Positions 54,334-63,590 of a stretch of DNA of 64,000 nucleotides are shown piece by piece. Each line of letters begins with the position of its first letter. The first letter of the stretch is position 1. The notes beneath the pieces are model-generated. The model saw only the letters and a list, made by a program, of their open reading frames with translations. It searched no databases and was not told the origin of the DNA. A program made the translations under genes and the position numbers. The stretch lies in the NCBI GenBank assembly GCA_016792625.1, contig JAEUKK010000190.1, positions 1 through 64,000 on the forward strand, given 5' to 3'. This DNA comes from Deltaproteobacteria bacterium. GTDB lineage: Bacteria; Myxococcota_A; UBA796; UBA2385.

Positions 54334-56712
54334 TCAGGCGCCGGTCCACGCGCGGATGAGGTCGAGGAAGGCGCCACCGTACTTCCGGGCGCGCTCGGGG
54401 CCCATGCCGTGCACCTTGCGCAGGGCGTGCTCCGAGACGGGGCGGGCCTGGGCCAGCTCTTCGAGCGTCTTGTTCGGCGCGATGACGTAGGCGGGCACGT
54501 CCTCGGCGCGGGCGAGGCGGGTGCGCAGCTGCTTGAGCTCGTCGACCAGGGCGCCGTTGGCCGGGGCCGCGCCGGCTTTGGGCCGCGGCGGCGGGGCGCT
54601 CTTGGAGTTGCCGGGGAAGCGCATGAGGAAGCGGGGGGCCTCGGGCGCGCCGGACTCCTCTTGTTTCATCACCGCCCAGCCCACCGGCGTGAGCTCAAGC
54701 ACCTTGTAGGTGCGCTCTGCGCCGTCAATCTGGCGCGTCTCGTAGGTGGTCTTGAGCGCGCCGGCGGCGACCAGGGCGGCGAGCACGTCCTCGAGCTCCT
54801 TGACCGTCCAGCTGCGCAGGATGCCCCAGGTGCTCAAGCGCTCGAAACCGAAGGCCAGCACGGCACCTTCGCGCGAGCCAGTGGCCACCTTGGCGATCAT
54901 GCTGGCCGAAAAGGGCTTCTTCATGCGCGCCACCGTGGCGAGCAGCTTGCGCACCACCAGCTCTTCATCGACGGTGAGCGCGCGCTCGCCTGCGTCGATG
55001 CCGCGGCCCTCTCGACAGCCGTCGCAGGTGCCGCAGCGCTCCCAGGGCGGCTTCTGGCCGAAGTACTCGAGCAAGTAGCGGCGCCGGCAGCCCGCATGGG
55101 CGTAAGCGACCATCTTGTCGAGCTTCTCGTACTCTTGCTGGCGGCGCTCGACGAGCTTCTGCTCGTCGAGGTCAAGCTGCTCACCCGGGCGCAAAAGCTC
55201 GATGCCGCCGCCCTTCTCAGGCGGGACCCACTCGAGGTAGCGGCGCTCTTCGAGGCCGCGCAGGCTGGCCATCAGCTGCTCACGGCTCATCTCGAGGCGG
55301 TCAGAGAGCCAATCCGGCCGCAGGCTGAGCGTGTTGTCGCCCTCGGCCTCCATCTCGGCCCAGATCCAGCTCCACAGGCGGCCGCGCAGGCCGTCGGGCC
55401 GGGCCGCCGGGCGGTCGCGCCGCAGCACGACCATGCCCTCGCGCTGGCCGTGGTGGATGCGCCGCACCCAGCCCTCGCGGCGCAGCACCGCCACACAAGC
55501 GCTGGCGTGGCGCTCGTTGAGGTCCTCGCGGGTGCGGGCCGCCGCGGCGTCGGCCAGCTTCTCCATCGTGGTCCACACGGGGTTGGTCGGGGCGGCCTCG
55601 AGCTGCTCGTAGATGGCCCGCACATGCGCCGCCGGCGGGTGCGACATCTGGATGAGGAACTCTTGGGTGCGCCGGTCGGACTCGCGAAAAAGCAGCACGA
55701 CCCGCGAGGTCTTGCCGTCGCGGCCCGCCCGCCCGATCTCTTGGTAATAGGCCTCGACCGTGCCAGGCAGATCGTAGTGCACGATGGCGCGCACGTTGTC
55801 TTTGTCGACGCCCATGCCAAAGGCGTTGGTGGCGACCACCAAATCTACCCCGCCCGACATGAACAGGTCTTGGACCGCGACGCGCTGCGCATGCTCCATG
55901 CCCCCGTGGTACATGCCGCAGTGCACGCCATTCCCACGAAGGTAGGTCGTCACCTTCTCGACGTTTTTTCGGGTCGCGCAGTAGACCAAGGTGGGGCCAC
56001 AGGCGGCGATGTCGGGGATGCGGGCGAGCTTGTCTTTGTCGGTGCTCGAGGCGATCACCTCCATCCTTAAGTTTTCGCGGTCAAAACCTTGGACGAAGCG
56101 CCGTGCGTGCTCGATGCCCAGCGTGCGGGCGATGTCTTCTTGGACCAGCGGTGTCGCGGTGGCGGTCAGCGCGACCGTGCAGATGCCGCCCAGCGCCTTG
56201 CGGACCGCGCCCAGCCGCAGGTAGTCGGGCCGGAAGTCATGGCCCCACTGGCTGAGGCAGTGGGCCTCATCGACGGCCAGCAGCCGCAGATCGACGCCCT
56301 GGAGCTGCCGCAAGAAGCCCGGGGTGAAGCGCTCGGGCGCGACATAGACCAGCTCAAACTCACCGGCGCGCAGGCCGTCGAGGCGGCGGCGGCGCTCTTC
56401 GGTGCTGACCGAGGAGTTGATCGCCGTCGCGCGGACACCTTTGGCGTTCAGCGCGTCGACCTGGTCTTTCATCAGGGCGAGCAGCGGAGAGACCACCAGG
56501 GTCGTGCCGCCCCGGGCCAGCGCGGGCAGCTGGTAGCAGAGCGACTTGCCCGCGCCGGTGGGCATGACCACCAGGGTGTCGCCGCCGGCCGCGATGTGGG
56601 CGCAGATGTGGTCCTGCCCGCCGCGGAAGGCGGGGAAGCCAAAACGCTGCCGCAGCAGCCGGGTGAGGGCGTCGACGTCCGGCCCGGGGGCGGGCGGAGC
56701 GGGGCTGGGCAT
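54334..56712 (-). CDS. recQ: ATP-dependent DNA helicase RecQ
   Basis: 3'-5' superfamily-2 helicase of recombination repair, 792 residues (E. coli RecQ 609). Walker A PTGAGKS, the Walker B box DEAHCLSQWGHDFRPDY, motif VI region YQEIGRAGRDGK, a Cys4 zinc site (CRRR...WERCGTCDGC), winged-helix domain and a C-terminal HRDC domain (final ~80 residues) are all visible. Extra length lies mainly in the winged-helix/HRDC linker, which contains an added winged helix-like segment. ATG 56712 gives a short Pro-rich leader before VDALTRLLRQRFGF. It is divergent from the outer-membrane protein gene. Confidence 0.97.
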   Translation of the reverse strand: MPSPAPPAPGPDVDALTRLLRQRFGFPAFRGGQDHICAHIAAGGDTLVVMPTGAGKSLCYQLPALARGGTTLVVSPLLALMKDQVDALNAKGVRATAINSSVSTEERRRRLDGLRAGEFELVYVAPERFTPGFLRQLQGVDLRLLAVDEAHCLSQWGHDFRPDYLRLGAVRKALGGICTVALTATATPLVQEDIARTLGIEHARRFVQGFDRENLRMEVIASSTDKDKLARIPDIAACGPTLVYCATRKNVEKVTTYLRGNGVHCGMYHGGMEHAQRVAVQDLFMSGGVDLVVATNAFGMGVDKDNVRAIVHYDLPGTVEAYYQEIGRAGRDGKTSRVVLLFRESDRRTQEFLIQMSHPPAAHVRAIYEQLEAAPTNPVWTTMEKLADAAAARTREDLNERHASACVAVLRREGWVRRIHHGQREGMVVLRRDRPAARPDGLRGRLWSWIWAEMEAEGDNTLSLRPDWLSDRLEMSREQLMASLRGLEERRYLEWVPPEKGGGIELLRPGEQLDLDEQKLVERRQQEYEKLDKMVAYAHAGCRRRYLLEYFGQKPPWERCGTCDGCREGRGIDAGERALTVDEELVVRKLLATVARMKKPFSASMIAKVATGSREGAVLAFGFERLSTWGILRSWTVKELEDVLAALVAAGALKTTYETRQIDGAERTYKVLELTPVGWAVMKQEESGAPEAPRFLMRFPGNSKSAPPPRPKAGAAPANGALVDELKQLRTRLARAEDVPAYVIAPNKTLEELAQARPVSEHALRKVHGMGPERARKYGGAFLDLIRAWTGA

Positions 56713-56828
56713 GAGGAACCGGCGGGCGGAGGGGGACGGTCCTGGGGCTTATCCAGGGGACCCCCTCCAGTCGAGGACAGATGTTGTCCGCCCGAACCCC
56801 TCAGGGATAGGCCCCGCGCGGAGGTGCC

Positions 56829-57773
56829 ATGCGCCGCGACCCGCCCGCCCTGCCCTGCGCCCTGGCCCTGGCCCTCGCCGCCGCGCCCGCGCCCGCGGGG
56901 GCCGCCGGCTTTGACCCGCCCGCGCCCCTCTCCGCGCCGACCCTCGACCCCCGGGCGCCGGTCAGCCAGTACCAGGTGCTGTCGGGGCGCCACAGCAGCC
57001 GGCTCGGCCTGCGCGTGGCCGCGCCGCCGCTCCAGCGGTGGGCGGTGCACCAGAGCACCACGCTGGACGCCTTCTTCGCGCTCGACAACTGGAGCCGCGC
57101 CGTCCCGATCAGCTACCAGACCGTGCGCGCCCACGTGGGCCTCGACACGAGCTGGGCCTCGCCCTGGCTTGACGCGCGCCTGCCCGCCGGCCAGCGCGCG
57201 GTGGCCCAGCTCGGCTACTTCCACGAGAGCGACCACGTCACCGACGTCAACGACTTCGCCGCCGCCTACGCCCCCGACGGCACCACCGCCGGCCTGGACT
57301 TGGCGAACCCCGAGACCGGCGGCTTCGATTGGAACAACTGGTCCTCCTACGAGCTGCTGCGCGGGCGGCTGCGCCTGACCCAGCCGCTCGGCGCCCTCCC
57401 CTGGACCCTGCGCCTCAGCGCCGACGGCCGGCGCTACCTCCCGCCGATCAACGCGGGCGGCGTGCGGGGCCTGCGCTGGGGCTGGGGCGCCGAGGCCTGG
57501 GTGGAGCGGGCCCTGCGCAGGCCGCTCAGCGCCTACGCCGCGGGCCGGATCGACGTGGACCACGCCACCCTCGACCCGAGCAGCTTGGGCCTGCGCAACG
57601 TCGGGCCGGCCGACCGCCTGCCGCTGGTCGGCGCCGAGCTGGGCCTGGATGTGGCCTCGGCCGGCCCGCACGTGCAGCTCGCGCTGGTGCACCGCCGCGG
57701 CAGCGGCCAGGGGGCCGACTTCTTCGTCGACCATGGCGCCGAGTGGGGCCTCGGGCTGCGGGTCTGGCGCTGA
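56829..57773 (+). CDS. Outer-membrane protein, DUF1207-like
   Basis: Exported protein of 314 residues. A Sec signal peptide (hydrophobic core about 9-25) precedes a likely outer-membrane barrel, with alternating aromatic strands and the terminal residues ending LGLRVWR. A LSGRHSSRLG-type motif (about 50-60) resembles the GxHSSHLG signature of DUF1207. Start ATG 56829 lies after GGAGGTGCC. No transport partner is evident. It is divergent from recQ. Confidence 0.65.
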   Translation: MRRDPPALPCALALALAAAPAPAGAAGFDPPAPLSAPTLDPRAPVSQYQVLSGRHSSRLGLRVAAPPLQRWAVHQSTTLDAFFALDNWSRAVPISYQTVRAHVGLDTSWASPWLDARLPAGQRAVAQLGYFHESDHVTDVNDFAAAYAPDGTTAGLDLANPETGGFDWNNWSSYELLRGRLRLTQPLGALPWTLRLSADGRRYLPPINAGGVRGLRWGWGAEAWVERALRRPLSAYAAGRIDVDHATLDPSSLGLRNVGPADRLPLVGAELGLDVASAGPHVQLALVHRRGSGQGADFFVDHGAEWGLGLRVWR

Positions 57774-57791
57774 GGCGCGCGGCTGGCGCGC

Positions 57792-58850
57792 TCAGGCCTC
57801 GGGCGTCTGCTGGGCCATCTTGGCGCGGTAGCGCCGCAAGCCGGCCTGGAAGGCCTCGTTGCCCCAGCGCTGCGGAAGGCTGTCGAGGATGAGGCGCAGG
57901 CCCTGGCCGGCCTCGGGCCCGAGCAGCCCCTCGAGGCTGGACTTGGCCGTGAGCAGCACCTCGATGACCTCAGCGTGCTGGCCGAGCTTCTCCCACGCTT
58001 CGCTGATGAGCAGGCAGGCCAGCAGGTAGCGCGAGGGGTCATCCCCCTCCAGCGCCGCCGCCCGGGCTTGGCTCGCCGCGGCCAGGGCCTGGGCCGGCTG
58101 CCCCTCGCGCAGGGCCGAGGCGGCCGCCTCGAGGCTGGCCGCCGCCTTCAGACCTTCGTCGCCGCTCGCCGCGGCCTCGCGCAGCAGCGCGCTCCACGGC
58201 TCGGGGGGGCCCTCCCCCTTGAGCTGATCGGCGAGGGCCCGCCGCTCGATGCGCACCTGCAGCTGCAGGCGGCCGTCCCCCGCCCGCTCTGCAGCCGCGA
58301 CCGCGGCGTCGAGGTCATCGAGGCCCGCGCGCGGAAGGCCCCGGGCCACGTGCAGCATCGAGCGCAGGCGCAGGCCGCTGCAGAGCTCGGCGGCGCCCTC
58401 GGGGATCTCGGCCTCGTGCTCGCCGAGGAAGGCCAGCAGCACGTTGAGCTGGGCGATGCCCTCGGGCAGATCCCCGCCGCTGATCGCCAAGGCCGCGCGC
58501 TGCCGCTGGGCTTTGGCCCAGGTCGCCCGCTCACCGAGGGCCCCCGCGATGCCCACCGCCTCGCGCAGGGCCGCCCCCGCGCCCGCGCGGTCGCCCAAGC
58601 GCTCGAGCAAGCGGCCTCGACCATAGAGGTACTGGGCGCGCAGCCCGTGCCCGCCTGGGCGGTCGGTCAGGGAGGCCGCTTGGTCAAGCAGGCGGGCGGC
58701 GGGGGCCAGCTCACCCGCGGCGGTCGCGACGGCGGCGAGGCGCGCGAGCGCGTCGGCCTGGCCGAGGGCGTCACCGACCCGCTCGCAAGCCTCGGCGATC
58801 GCCCAGAGCTCAGCCTCGGCGAGGGCCCGCTCCGAGTCGACCCCGCTCAC
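57792..58850 (-). CDS. TPR-repeat protein
   Basis: Protein of 352 residues composed almost wholly of TPR-like helix pairs (Ala/Leu/Glu/Arg-rich, repeating GD-AxALxxA patterns), with no signal peptide or membrane helix. It could act as a chaperone or adaptor for the large protein encoded upstream, since GTG 58850 shares bases with the stop of that gene (GTGA). The C-terminal ~60 residues, including QTPEA at the end, are less repetitive. Specific partner and function are unknown. Confidence 0.75.
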   Translation of the reverse strand: MSGVDSERALAEAELWAIAEACERVGDALGQADALARLAAVATAAGELAPAARLLDQAASLTDRPGGHGLRAQYLYGRGRLLERLGDRAGAGAALREAVGIAGALGERATWAKAQRQRAALAISGGDLPEGIAQLNVLLAFLGEHEAEIPEGAAELCSGLRLRSMLHVARGLPRAGLDDLDAAVAAAERAGDGRLQLQVRIERRALADQLKGEGPPEPWSALLREAAASGDEGLKAAASLEAAASALREGQPAQALAAASQARAAALEGDDPSRYLLACLLISEAWEKLGQHAEVIEVLLTAKSSLEGLLGPEAGQGLRLILDSLPQRWGNEAFQAGLRRYRAKMAQQTPEA

Positions 58851-61800
58851 CGGCCGGCCCCGCCACCTTGGAGCGCCTCAGCCGCGGCCACCGCCGCCGC
58901 GAGCTCGGCCTGCAGGTTGGTGCGCGAGGCCGCGTGCCCGGTCGCCCAGGCCGCCGCGCCGCTGCCTGCCGCTTGGTGCTCGGCCTTGAGGCGCTCCTTC
59001 TCGGCCGCGATGCGCGCGAGCTCGGCGTCGGCCTGCGCGTCGGCCTGGCTCATCTCGGCGACCCCGGTCTGGGTCTCGGTCTGCTTGGTGGTGAGGGTCG
59101 CCTTGTTCGCGTCGATCTGGCCCTGGGCCGCGGTGGTCTGGGCCTTGGCCTCTTGGGTCTGGGCGCCCTGCGTGGCGGCCGCCGCCGACATCGCCGCCGC
59201 GGCCTCTCCGCCGGTGCTGGCGCCGCCGGTCATCTGCGCGGGCGCCTGACCGAGGCGCTGGGCCCCCGAGCTGCCCGCCCCGGCGTTGCCCACAAAACGG
59301 CTGGGGATCTTCGACATGAGCCCAAGGAAGCCGCCAATGAAGCTGCCCAGCAGGCCTTGGCTCTCGCCGGCCTTGCCGCCGCCCTCGGTGGCCTTGGCCC
59401 CGACCTCGCCGGCTTTGGCGCTCAGCTCTTGCTGCTTGGCCAGCTTGGCGTCGGCCTCGGCCTGGATCGCCGCGCCGGTCTGCCGCGCACCGTCGAGCAC
59501 GGCCGCGCCGCCCTGCAGCTCGGCCTGGGTCTGGGCCCCGATGGCCTTGCCCTCGGCCAGGGCCACCTTCTGGCCCTTGAGCCGCTGCTCTTCGGCGTCG
59601 AGCGACTGGTAGGCCGCATAGGCGCCGTCGACCTGGTTCGGCGCGCCCATGGGCGGGGCCGGGAGCGCGCTGAGGCTGGCCATGGCCGCCTGCACCCGCG
59701 CCTTGGCGGCCTCGGCGCCGGGGTTGCCGCCCGCGGCGGCCTGCCCACCCTCGTCGCCACCACCGAAAAGATCGTAGTCGGGGCCGATCTCGCGCCCGGC
59801 GCCCGGCTTGGCCATCTGCTCGGGGTCAGCGAGCGCGCCCTGGTCTTTGGCCATGGTGACCAGCAGGCCCGTGCCGGCGCCCATCACGCCCTCGGCTTTG
59901 TTGTGCCCAAAAGGCCCGTTGTCGCCGGTCGGCCCGGTGCCGCCGAAGTCGAGGTACCACTTGTAGTCGGCCCGGGCCTGCTGGCGCTCTTGCCACTGCT
60001 GCTCGGCCTTGAGCGCGGTGGGGGTCTCGGCCGTCTGCAGGTCACCGCGCGCCCGCGAGCGGGCCCGCCGCTTGTCTTCGGCGCCCGCCGAGGCCTGGCT
60101 GTGCGCGCCGTTCGCCTCGTTGCGCCGCTGCTCGGCGATCTGGGCCTGAGCGGGCGGCGACTGCACCGCGTGCAGCTGCTTCATGCCCGCGAGGTGCAGC
60201 TCGGCCGCCTCGTGCTGGCCGGCGATCGCCCGCCGCTCGGACTCGAGCGCGCGCTGCTTGTCGGCCAGCGCCCCCTGCATGCGCGCGAGGTTCTCGGGGC
60301 TCGGCGCCTGCTGCTGCATGGCGCGGGCCGCGTTGAAGCGGGCGTCGGCCTCGTCGCCCTGGGCCCGTGCCGTGCGCACGTCTTGGTCGTAGCTGTCGAG
60401 CAGCTGCTTGCGCACGGCGAGCTCGGCCTTGAGCTCGGCCTCGGTCGGGCCGCCCCGGGCCTGCGCTTCGCGGAGCCGCTGCTGCGCGGCGTTGAGCTCG
60501 GCCTGGGCCCGCTGCAGCTCGTCGCGGGTGCGGCTGCGCTCTTCTTTGGCCTTGTCGTAGTCGGCCTGGGCCGTCGCCAGCCGCTGGCGCGCCGGCGCCA
60601 GGTCGAGCGTGGGGTCGGCCTGGCCGCGCTTCTCGAGCTGGCGGTTGGTGTACGCCCGGTGGCGGTCGCCGACGTAGACCTGGACGCCGTTCGCCTCAAG
60701 GCCGGCGATGCGCTGGCCGGTGGTCTGCCCCCGGGCGCGCGCCTGATTGGTGGCCTTGACGGTGTTGTCGAAGTCTTCCCGCACCTCGCCGCGGCGCTTG
60801 CTGCCCAGCGTCGCGTTGAAGCCGCTGCCCATCGCGCTGCCCGACTCGGTGCCGAAGGACCCGGTCATGATGCCGAGCGCGCGGCTCCAGGCGGGGGGCG
60901 GGCTCGCCGGCGCCGGCGCCGGAGCGGGCGCGGGGTTGTTGCCCTGGCCCTGCTGGCCCTTCTGCGCGAGGTGCCCCGAGAGGCGGCCGCGGGCGCTGTC
61001 TCCGGCGCGCTGGACGAAGTCTTGGGTGAACTTGGTGGTCTGCTCTTGCAGCCCGGCTGCTTTGGCCCGCGCCGCCTCGGGGTCGGCCTCCAAGAACAGG
61101 ATGTCGAGCGTGCGCAGGCCCATCACCAGCAGCCGCAGCACGCTGAGGCCGAGGTTGATCGCCGTGCCGATGGTGCCGAGCAGCATGGCCCACTTGGCGG
61201 CCAAGGCCACGAAGGGGATGAGCCACTGCATGCCGGGGATCCAGCTGAGGATGAAGCCCAGGCCCGCCACGATCCAGCAGATGTTGCTCAGCGTGGCGAT
61301 GATGCCGGCGATCGCATCACCCCAATCGAGCACACCCTCGATCATGTCGATCGGGTTGCCGCTGGTGAGCTTGTCCCAGCCGCTGCCGAACTTGCCGCCC
61401 CCGGTCAGGCCTTTGAGGGTGTCTTCGCCGTACTTCTTCGGGTCGTAGATGAGGCGCCCCATCTCGACGAAGCCCGACAAGTACGGGATCTTGCTGCTGG
61501 CCATGTTGAGCGCGGTGTCGATGACCACGCTGACCGCGCCCTCTTTGGCGCCGGCCATCGCACCACCGCCCAGCGCTTGGCCGACCAATTCAAGCCGGCT
61601 CATCGGCTGCTGCGCCGCCCCGGCGGGAGCGGCCCCGCCGCCCGCGCCCGCGCCCGCCTGCCCCTGCTGGCTGCGGAAGAGCTCGCGCATCGCCAGCTCT
61701 TGATCCCAGGGGAAGCCCCCCTTGAGGCCGCTCCACGGCGCGAAGGGCACCGGACCGCCGCCGCCCTGGGCCGGCGCCACCGCCGGGCCCTTGCCCCCCG

Positions 61801-62506
61801 CCGCCGGACCTTGGCCCGCCGCCTGCCCCGCGCCCGGCGCGCCGCCTTGGCCCTGGGCTGCGGCCTCTTGGGCGCCGGCCTGGGCCGCCTCACCCTCACC
61901 CTTGGCCTCATCTTCGCCGGGGGCTTGCGCTTGGGCCTGGCCTTGTACACCAGCGATGGCCTGGTCGATCTCGGCCTCGCTCTTGGGCTGCGCCTCGCCC
62001 GGCGCCGCCTGGCCCTGGTCGACCGCCGCGGCGGCCACCGCGGGCGCCGCCGCCGCCGGCGCGGCCGCCTCGGGGCCCGCAGGGGTCGGCCCCGCTGTCG
62101 GATCGGCCGGCGGCGCGCCTGCTTGGCGCTGCGCGGGCGCGCCGGCGGGGCCGTTGGCCTGGGCCTCTTCGCCCTCGGCCCCGTGGAGCTCGGCCTGCGC
62201 GCCGCCTTGGTTTGGGGCCGCCCCGCCTTGCGCCGGAACAGCCTGCGCTGGACCACCCTGGGCCGGAGCACCCTGGGCCGGAGCACCCTGGGCCGGAGCG
62301 CCTTGCACCGGAGCACCTTGGACCGGAGCACCCGGCGCCCCGCCCTGCGCCGCTTCGGCGGGGACCTTGCCCTTCAGCGCCTCTTGGGCCGCGGCGTTGC
62401 CCGCGCCCGGACCGGCGACGGGGGCCTGGCCGACGACCGGGACCTGCTGCTCGGGGGGGACGGCCTGCTGCCCGCTGTTGGCTCGCTTCTGGCGCTGGGG
62501 GCTCAT
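58847..62506 (-). CDS. Large low-complexity/TM/coiled-coil protein, possible secreted effector or tape-like protein
   Basis: Protein of 1219 residues not matching a family I can name. Residues 1-260 are Ala/Gly/Pro/Gln low complexity with GAPAQ pentapeptide repeats (56-95). A conserved-looking hydrophobic region (about 305-475) with 3-4 helices (IIATLSNICWIVAGLGF, LIPFVALAAKWAMLL) is followed by a QEQTTKFTQDFVQ motif. The rest is mostly long coiled coil (about 640-840) and another Ala/Gln/Lys-rich helical part. No signal peptide is present. The design resembles proteins carried by extracellular contractile injection systems or other injected effectors, but no such machinery is in the window. 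It is coupled to the TPR gene and divergent from the HExxH gene. Confidence 0.6.
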   Translation of the reverse strand: MSPQRQKRANSGQQAVPPEQQVPVVGQAPVAGPGAGNAAAQEALKGKVPAEAAQGGAPGAPVQGAPVQGAPAQGAPAQGAPAQGGPAQAVPAQGGAAPNQGGAQAELHGAEGEEAQANGPAGAPAQRQAGAPPADPTAGPTPAGPEAAAPAAAAPAVAAAAVDQGQAAPGEAQPKSEAEIDQAIAGVQGQAQAQAPGEDEAKGEGEAAQAGAQEAAAQGQGGAPGAGQAAGQGPAAGGKGPAVAPAQGGGGPVPFAPWSGLKGGFPWDQELAMRELFRSQQGQAGAGAGGGAAPAGAAQQPMSRLELVGQALGGGAMAGAKEGAVSVVIDTALNMASSKIPYLSGFVEMGRLIYDPKKYGEDTLKGLTGGGKFGSGWDKLTSGNPIDMIEGVLDWGDAIAGIIATLSNICWIVAGLGFILSWIPGMQWLIPFVALAAKWAMLLGTIGTAINLGLSVLRLLVMGLRTLDILFLEADPEAARAKAAGLQEQTTKFTQDFVQRAGDSARGRLSGHLAQKGQQGQGNNPAPAPAPAPASPPPAWSRALGIMTGSFGTESGSAMGSGFNATLGSKRRGEVREDFDNTVKATNQARARGQTTGQRIAGLEANGVQVYVGDRHRAYTNRQLEKRGQADPTLDLAPARQRLATAQADYDKAKEERSRTRDELQRAQAELNAAQQRLREAQARGGPTEAELKAELAVRKQLLDSYDQDVRTARAQGDEADARFNAARAMQQQAPSPENLARMQGALADKQRALESERRAIAGQHEAAELHLAGMKQLHAVQSPPAQAQIAEQRRNEANGAHSQASAGAEDKRRARSRARGDLQTAETPTALKAEQQWQERQQARADYKWYLDFGGTGPTGDNGPFGHNKAEGVMGAGTGLLVTMAKDQGALADPEQMAKPGAGREIGPDYDLFGGGDEGGQAAAGGNPGAEAAKARVQAAMASLSALPAPPMGAPNQVDGAYAAYQSLDAEEQRLKGQKVALAEGKAIGAQTQAELQGGAAVLDGARQTGAAIQAEADAKLAKQQELSAKAGEVGAKATEGGGKAGESQGLLGSFIGGFLGLMSKIPSRFVGNAGAGSSGAQRLGQAPAQMTGGASTGGEAAAAMSAAAATQGAQTQEAKAQTTAAQGQIDANKATLTTKQTETQTGVAEMSQADAQADAELARIAAEKERLKAEHQAAGSGAAAWATGHAASRTNLQAELAAAVAAAEALQGGGAGR
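62220..62339. repeat. 15-bp tandem repeat, eight units
   Basis: Eight adjacent 15-bp units (plus strand GGAGCACCCTGGGCC-like; two units identical, others diverged) encode the GAPAQ pentapeptide repeat of the large coiled-coil protein. The adjoining units are contiguous with no spacers, so it is not a CRISPR array. Confidence 0.85.
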
Positions 62507-62602
62507 CGGTCCTCCGGGGTGCTGCGGCCGGGCGCGGGCCTCGGGGCGCCGCGCGTTCCGTGCAAGCTATTCGTCGCGGTCCTGCTTGCCTGTGGGGGCG
62601 GT

Positions 62603-62616
62603 GACACCGCGGTGTC
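62603..62616. promoter_or_regulatory. 14-bp perfect palindrome in the divergent control region
   Basis: GACACCGCGGTGTC is perfectly palindromic and lies between the divergent starts of the large coiled-coil protein and the HExxH protein (97 and 103 bp from them). The position suits a shared operator; no regulator is known. Confidence 0.5.
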
Positions 62617-62718
62617 GCTGGGCGGCCGCCCCGCGCCACGCGCGGTGGACGGCCCCCGCCGGCACGTGCGCGCCGCCGCTCGCTGGCCCGCACCCAGCGC
62701 GGAGCTTAGCAAAGGGCC

Positions 62719-63522
62719 ATGGACGTGGGCGAGGTGATTGAGCAGTACCTGCTCACCGGCGAGCCGCCCCAGTGGCGCCGCGTACCCCCCGCCGCCCGCC
62801 GCGGCGTCGAGCAGCGGCTGCGGCAGGTGCTGGTCGCCGTGGTCCGCCACCGCGCGGCGCGGGCCCCCCGCCGTCGACCGCGGGCCGCCCCCGAGGCGCC
62901 CGCCCTCGCCGCCCGGATCGCGCCGATGCTCCACGGCCTGCTCGAGCCGGCCCAGGCCGCCCGGGCCCTGGCCGTGCTCCCCGCCCGCCTCGTGATCCCC
63001 CAGGTCCGCACTTTTGCCGAAGACATCGACCAGGTCGGCCTCGCCGAGGCCTGGAGCATCGCCAACCTGCTGCTCGACGACCTGGGCGCGCCGCCGATCT
63101 CGGACGACACGCCGGTGCTCGACGGCCTCTGCGCCTCGGGGCGGGCATTTGTCGCCGCCCGCGCGGTCGACGGCGGCAGCGGCCCGGCGGGCGGCCGCGA
63201 TGTGGTGGTGCACGAGCTCGCCCATCTGCTCCACACGCTGCCCGCGGGTGTCTTCGGCCTGACACCGGCGGAGTCGCCGCTGCTTCCTGTCCCGCCAGCC
63301 CGCCAGGAGCCCTTCGCCTGGGCCGCCGAGCGCCTGAGCTGCCGGCTGCGCGAGGGGCGCTGGCCCCCGCTCGACGCGGCCTTGCACGACCGGCGCGTCG
63401 ATCTCGAGGTCCTGCGCCGGCTGAGCCGCGCCGCCGAGGCCGAGCCGGGCGCGGCCTGGTCTGGGCTGCGGCGCTTCGCGGTCGACGGGCTCCTCCCGCC
63501 CCTGTCCGAGGCGGGGCGCTGA
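62719..63522 (+). CDS. HExxH metallopeptidase-like protein
   Basis: Protein of 267 residues without signal peptide. The zinc-binding helix VVVHELAHLLHT carries HELAH at 165-169; a second helix EPFAWAAERL (197-206) could supply the third ligand, which would make it gluzincin-like. The N-terminal half is helical and Arg-rich. No known family could be assigned. It starts at ATG 62719 after AAAGGG and is divergent from the large coiled-coil protein, with which it shares a palindromic control region. It may process or modify that protein, which is inference only. Confidence 0.65.
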   Translation: MDVGEVIEQYLLTGEPPQWRRVPPAARRGVEQRLRQVLVAVVRHRAARAPRRRPRAAPEAPALAARIAPMLHGLLEPAQAARALAVLPARLVIPQVRTFAEDIDQVGLAEAWSIANLLLDDLGAPPISDDTPVLDGLCASGRAFVAARAVDGGSGPAGGRDVVVHELAHLLHTLPAGVFGLTPAESPLLPVPPARQEPFAWAAERLSCRLREGRWPPLDAALHDRRVDLEVLRRLSRAAEAEPGAAWSGLRRFAVDGLLPPLSEAGR

Positions 63523-63590
63523 AGCTCGGCCCGCGCGCGGGTAGGCTCCCGCCGCCGCCCTGCGCCCGCCGCGCGCCCTCCGGAGCCCCC

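Noticed and set aside
62220..62339. CRISPR-like array
   Set aside because: Units are adjacent, in frame and without spacers; they encode a protein linker.
58868..62737. 1289-codon open frame on the plus strand opposite the large coiled-coil gene
   Set aside because: Composition is the reverse complement of Ala/Gly/Gln codons of the minus-strand gene. The minus strand has an ATG, stop/start coupling with the next gene and plausible domains.
62519..62737. Possible small lipoprotein (VAVLLACGGGD-like segment)
   Set aside because: It is the tail of the antisense frame, its GTG has no ribosome binding site, the segment before the Cys is too long and polar, and it runs into the start of the HExxH gene.
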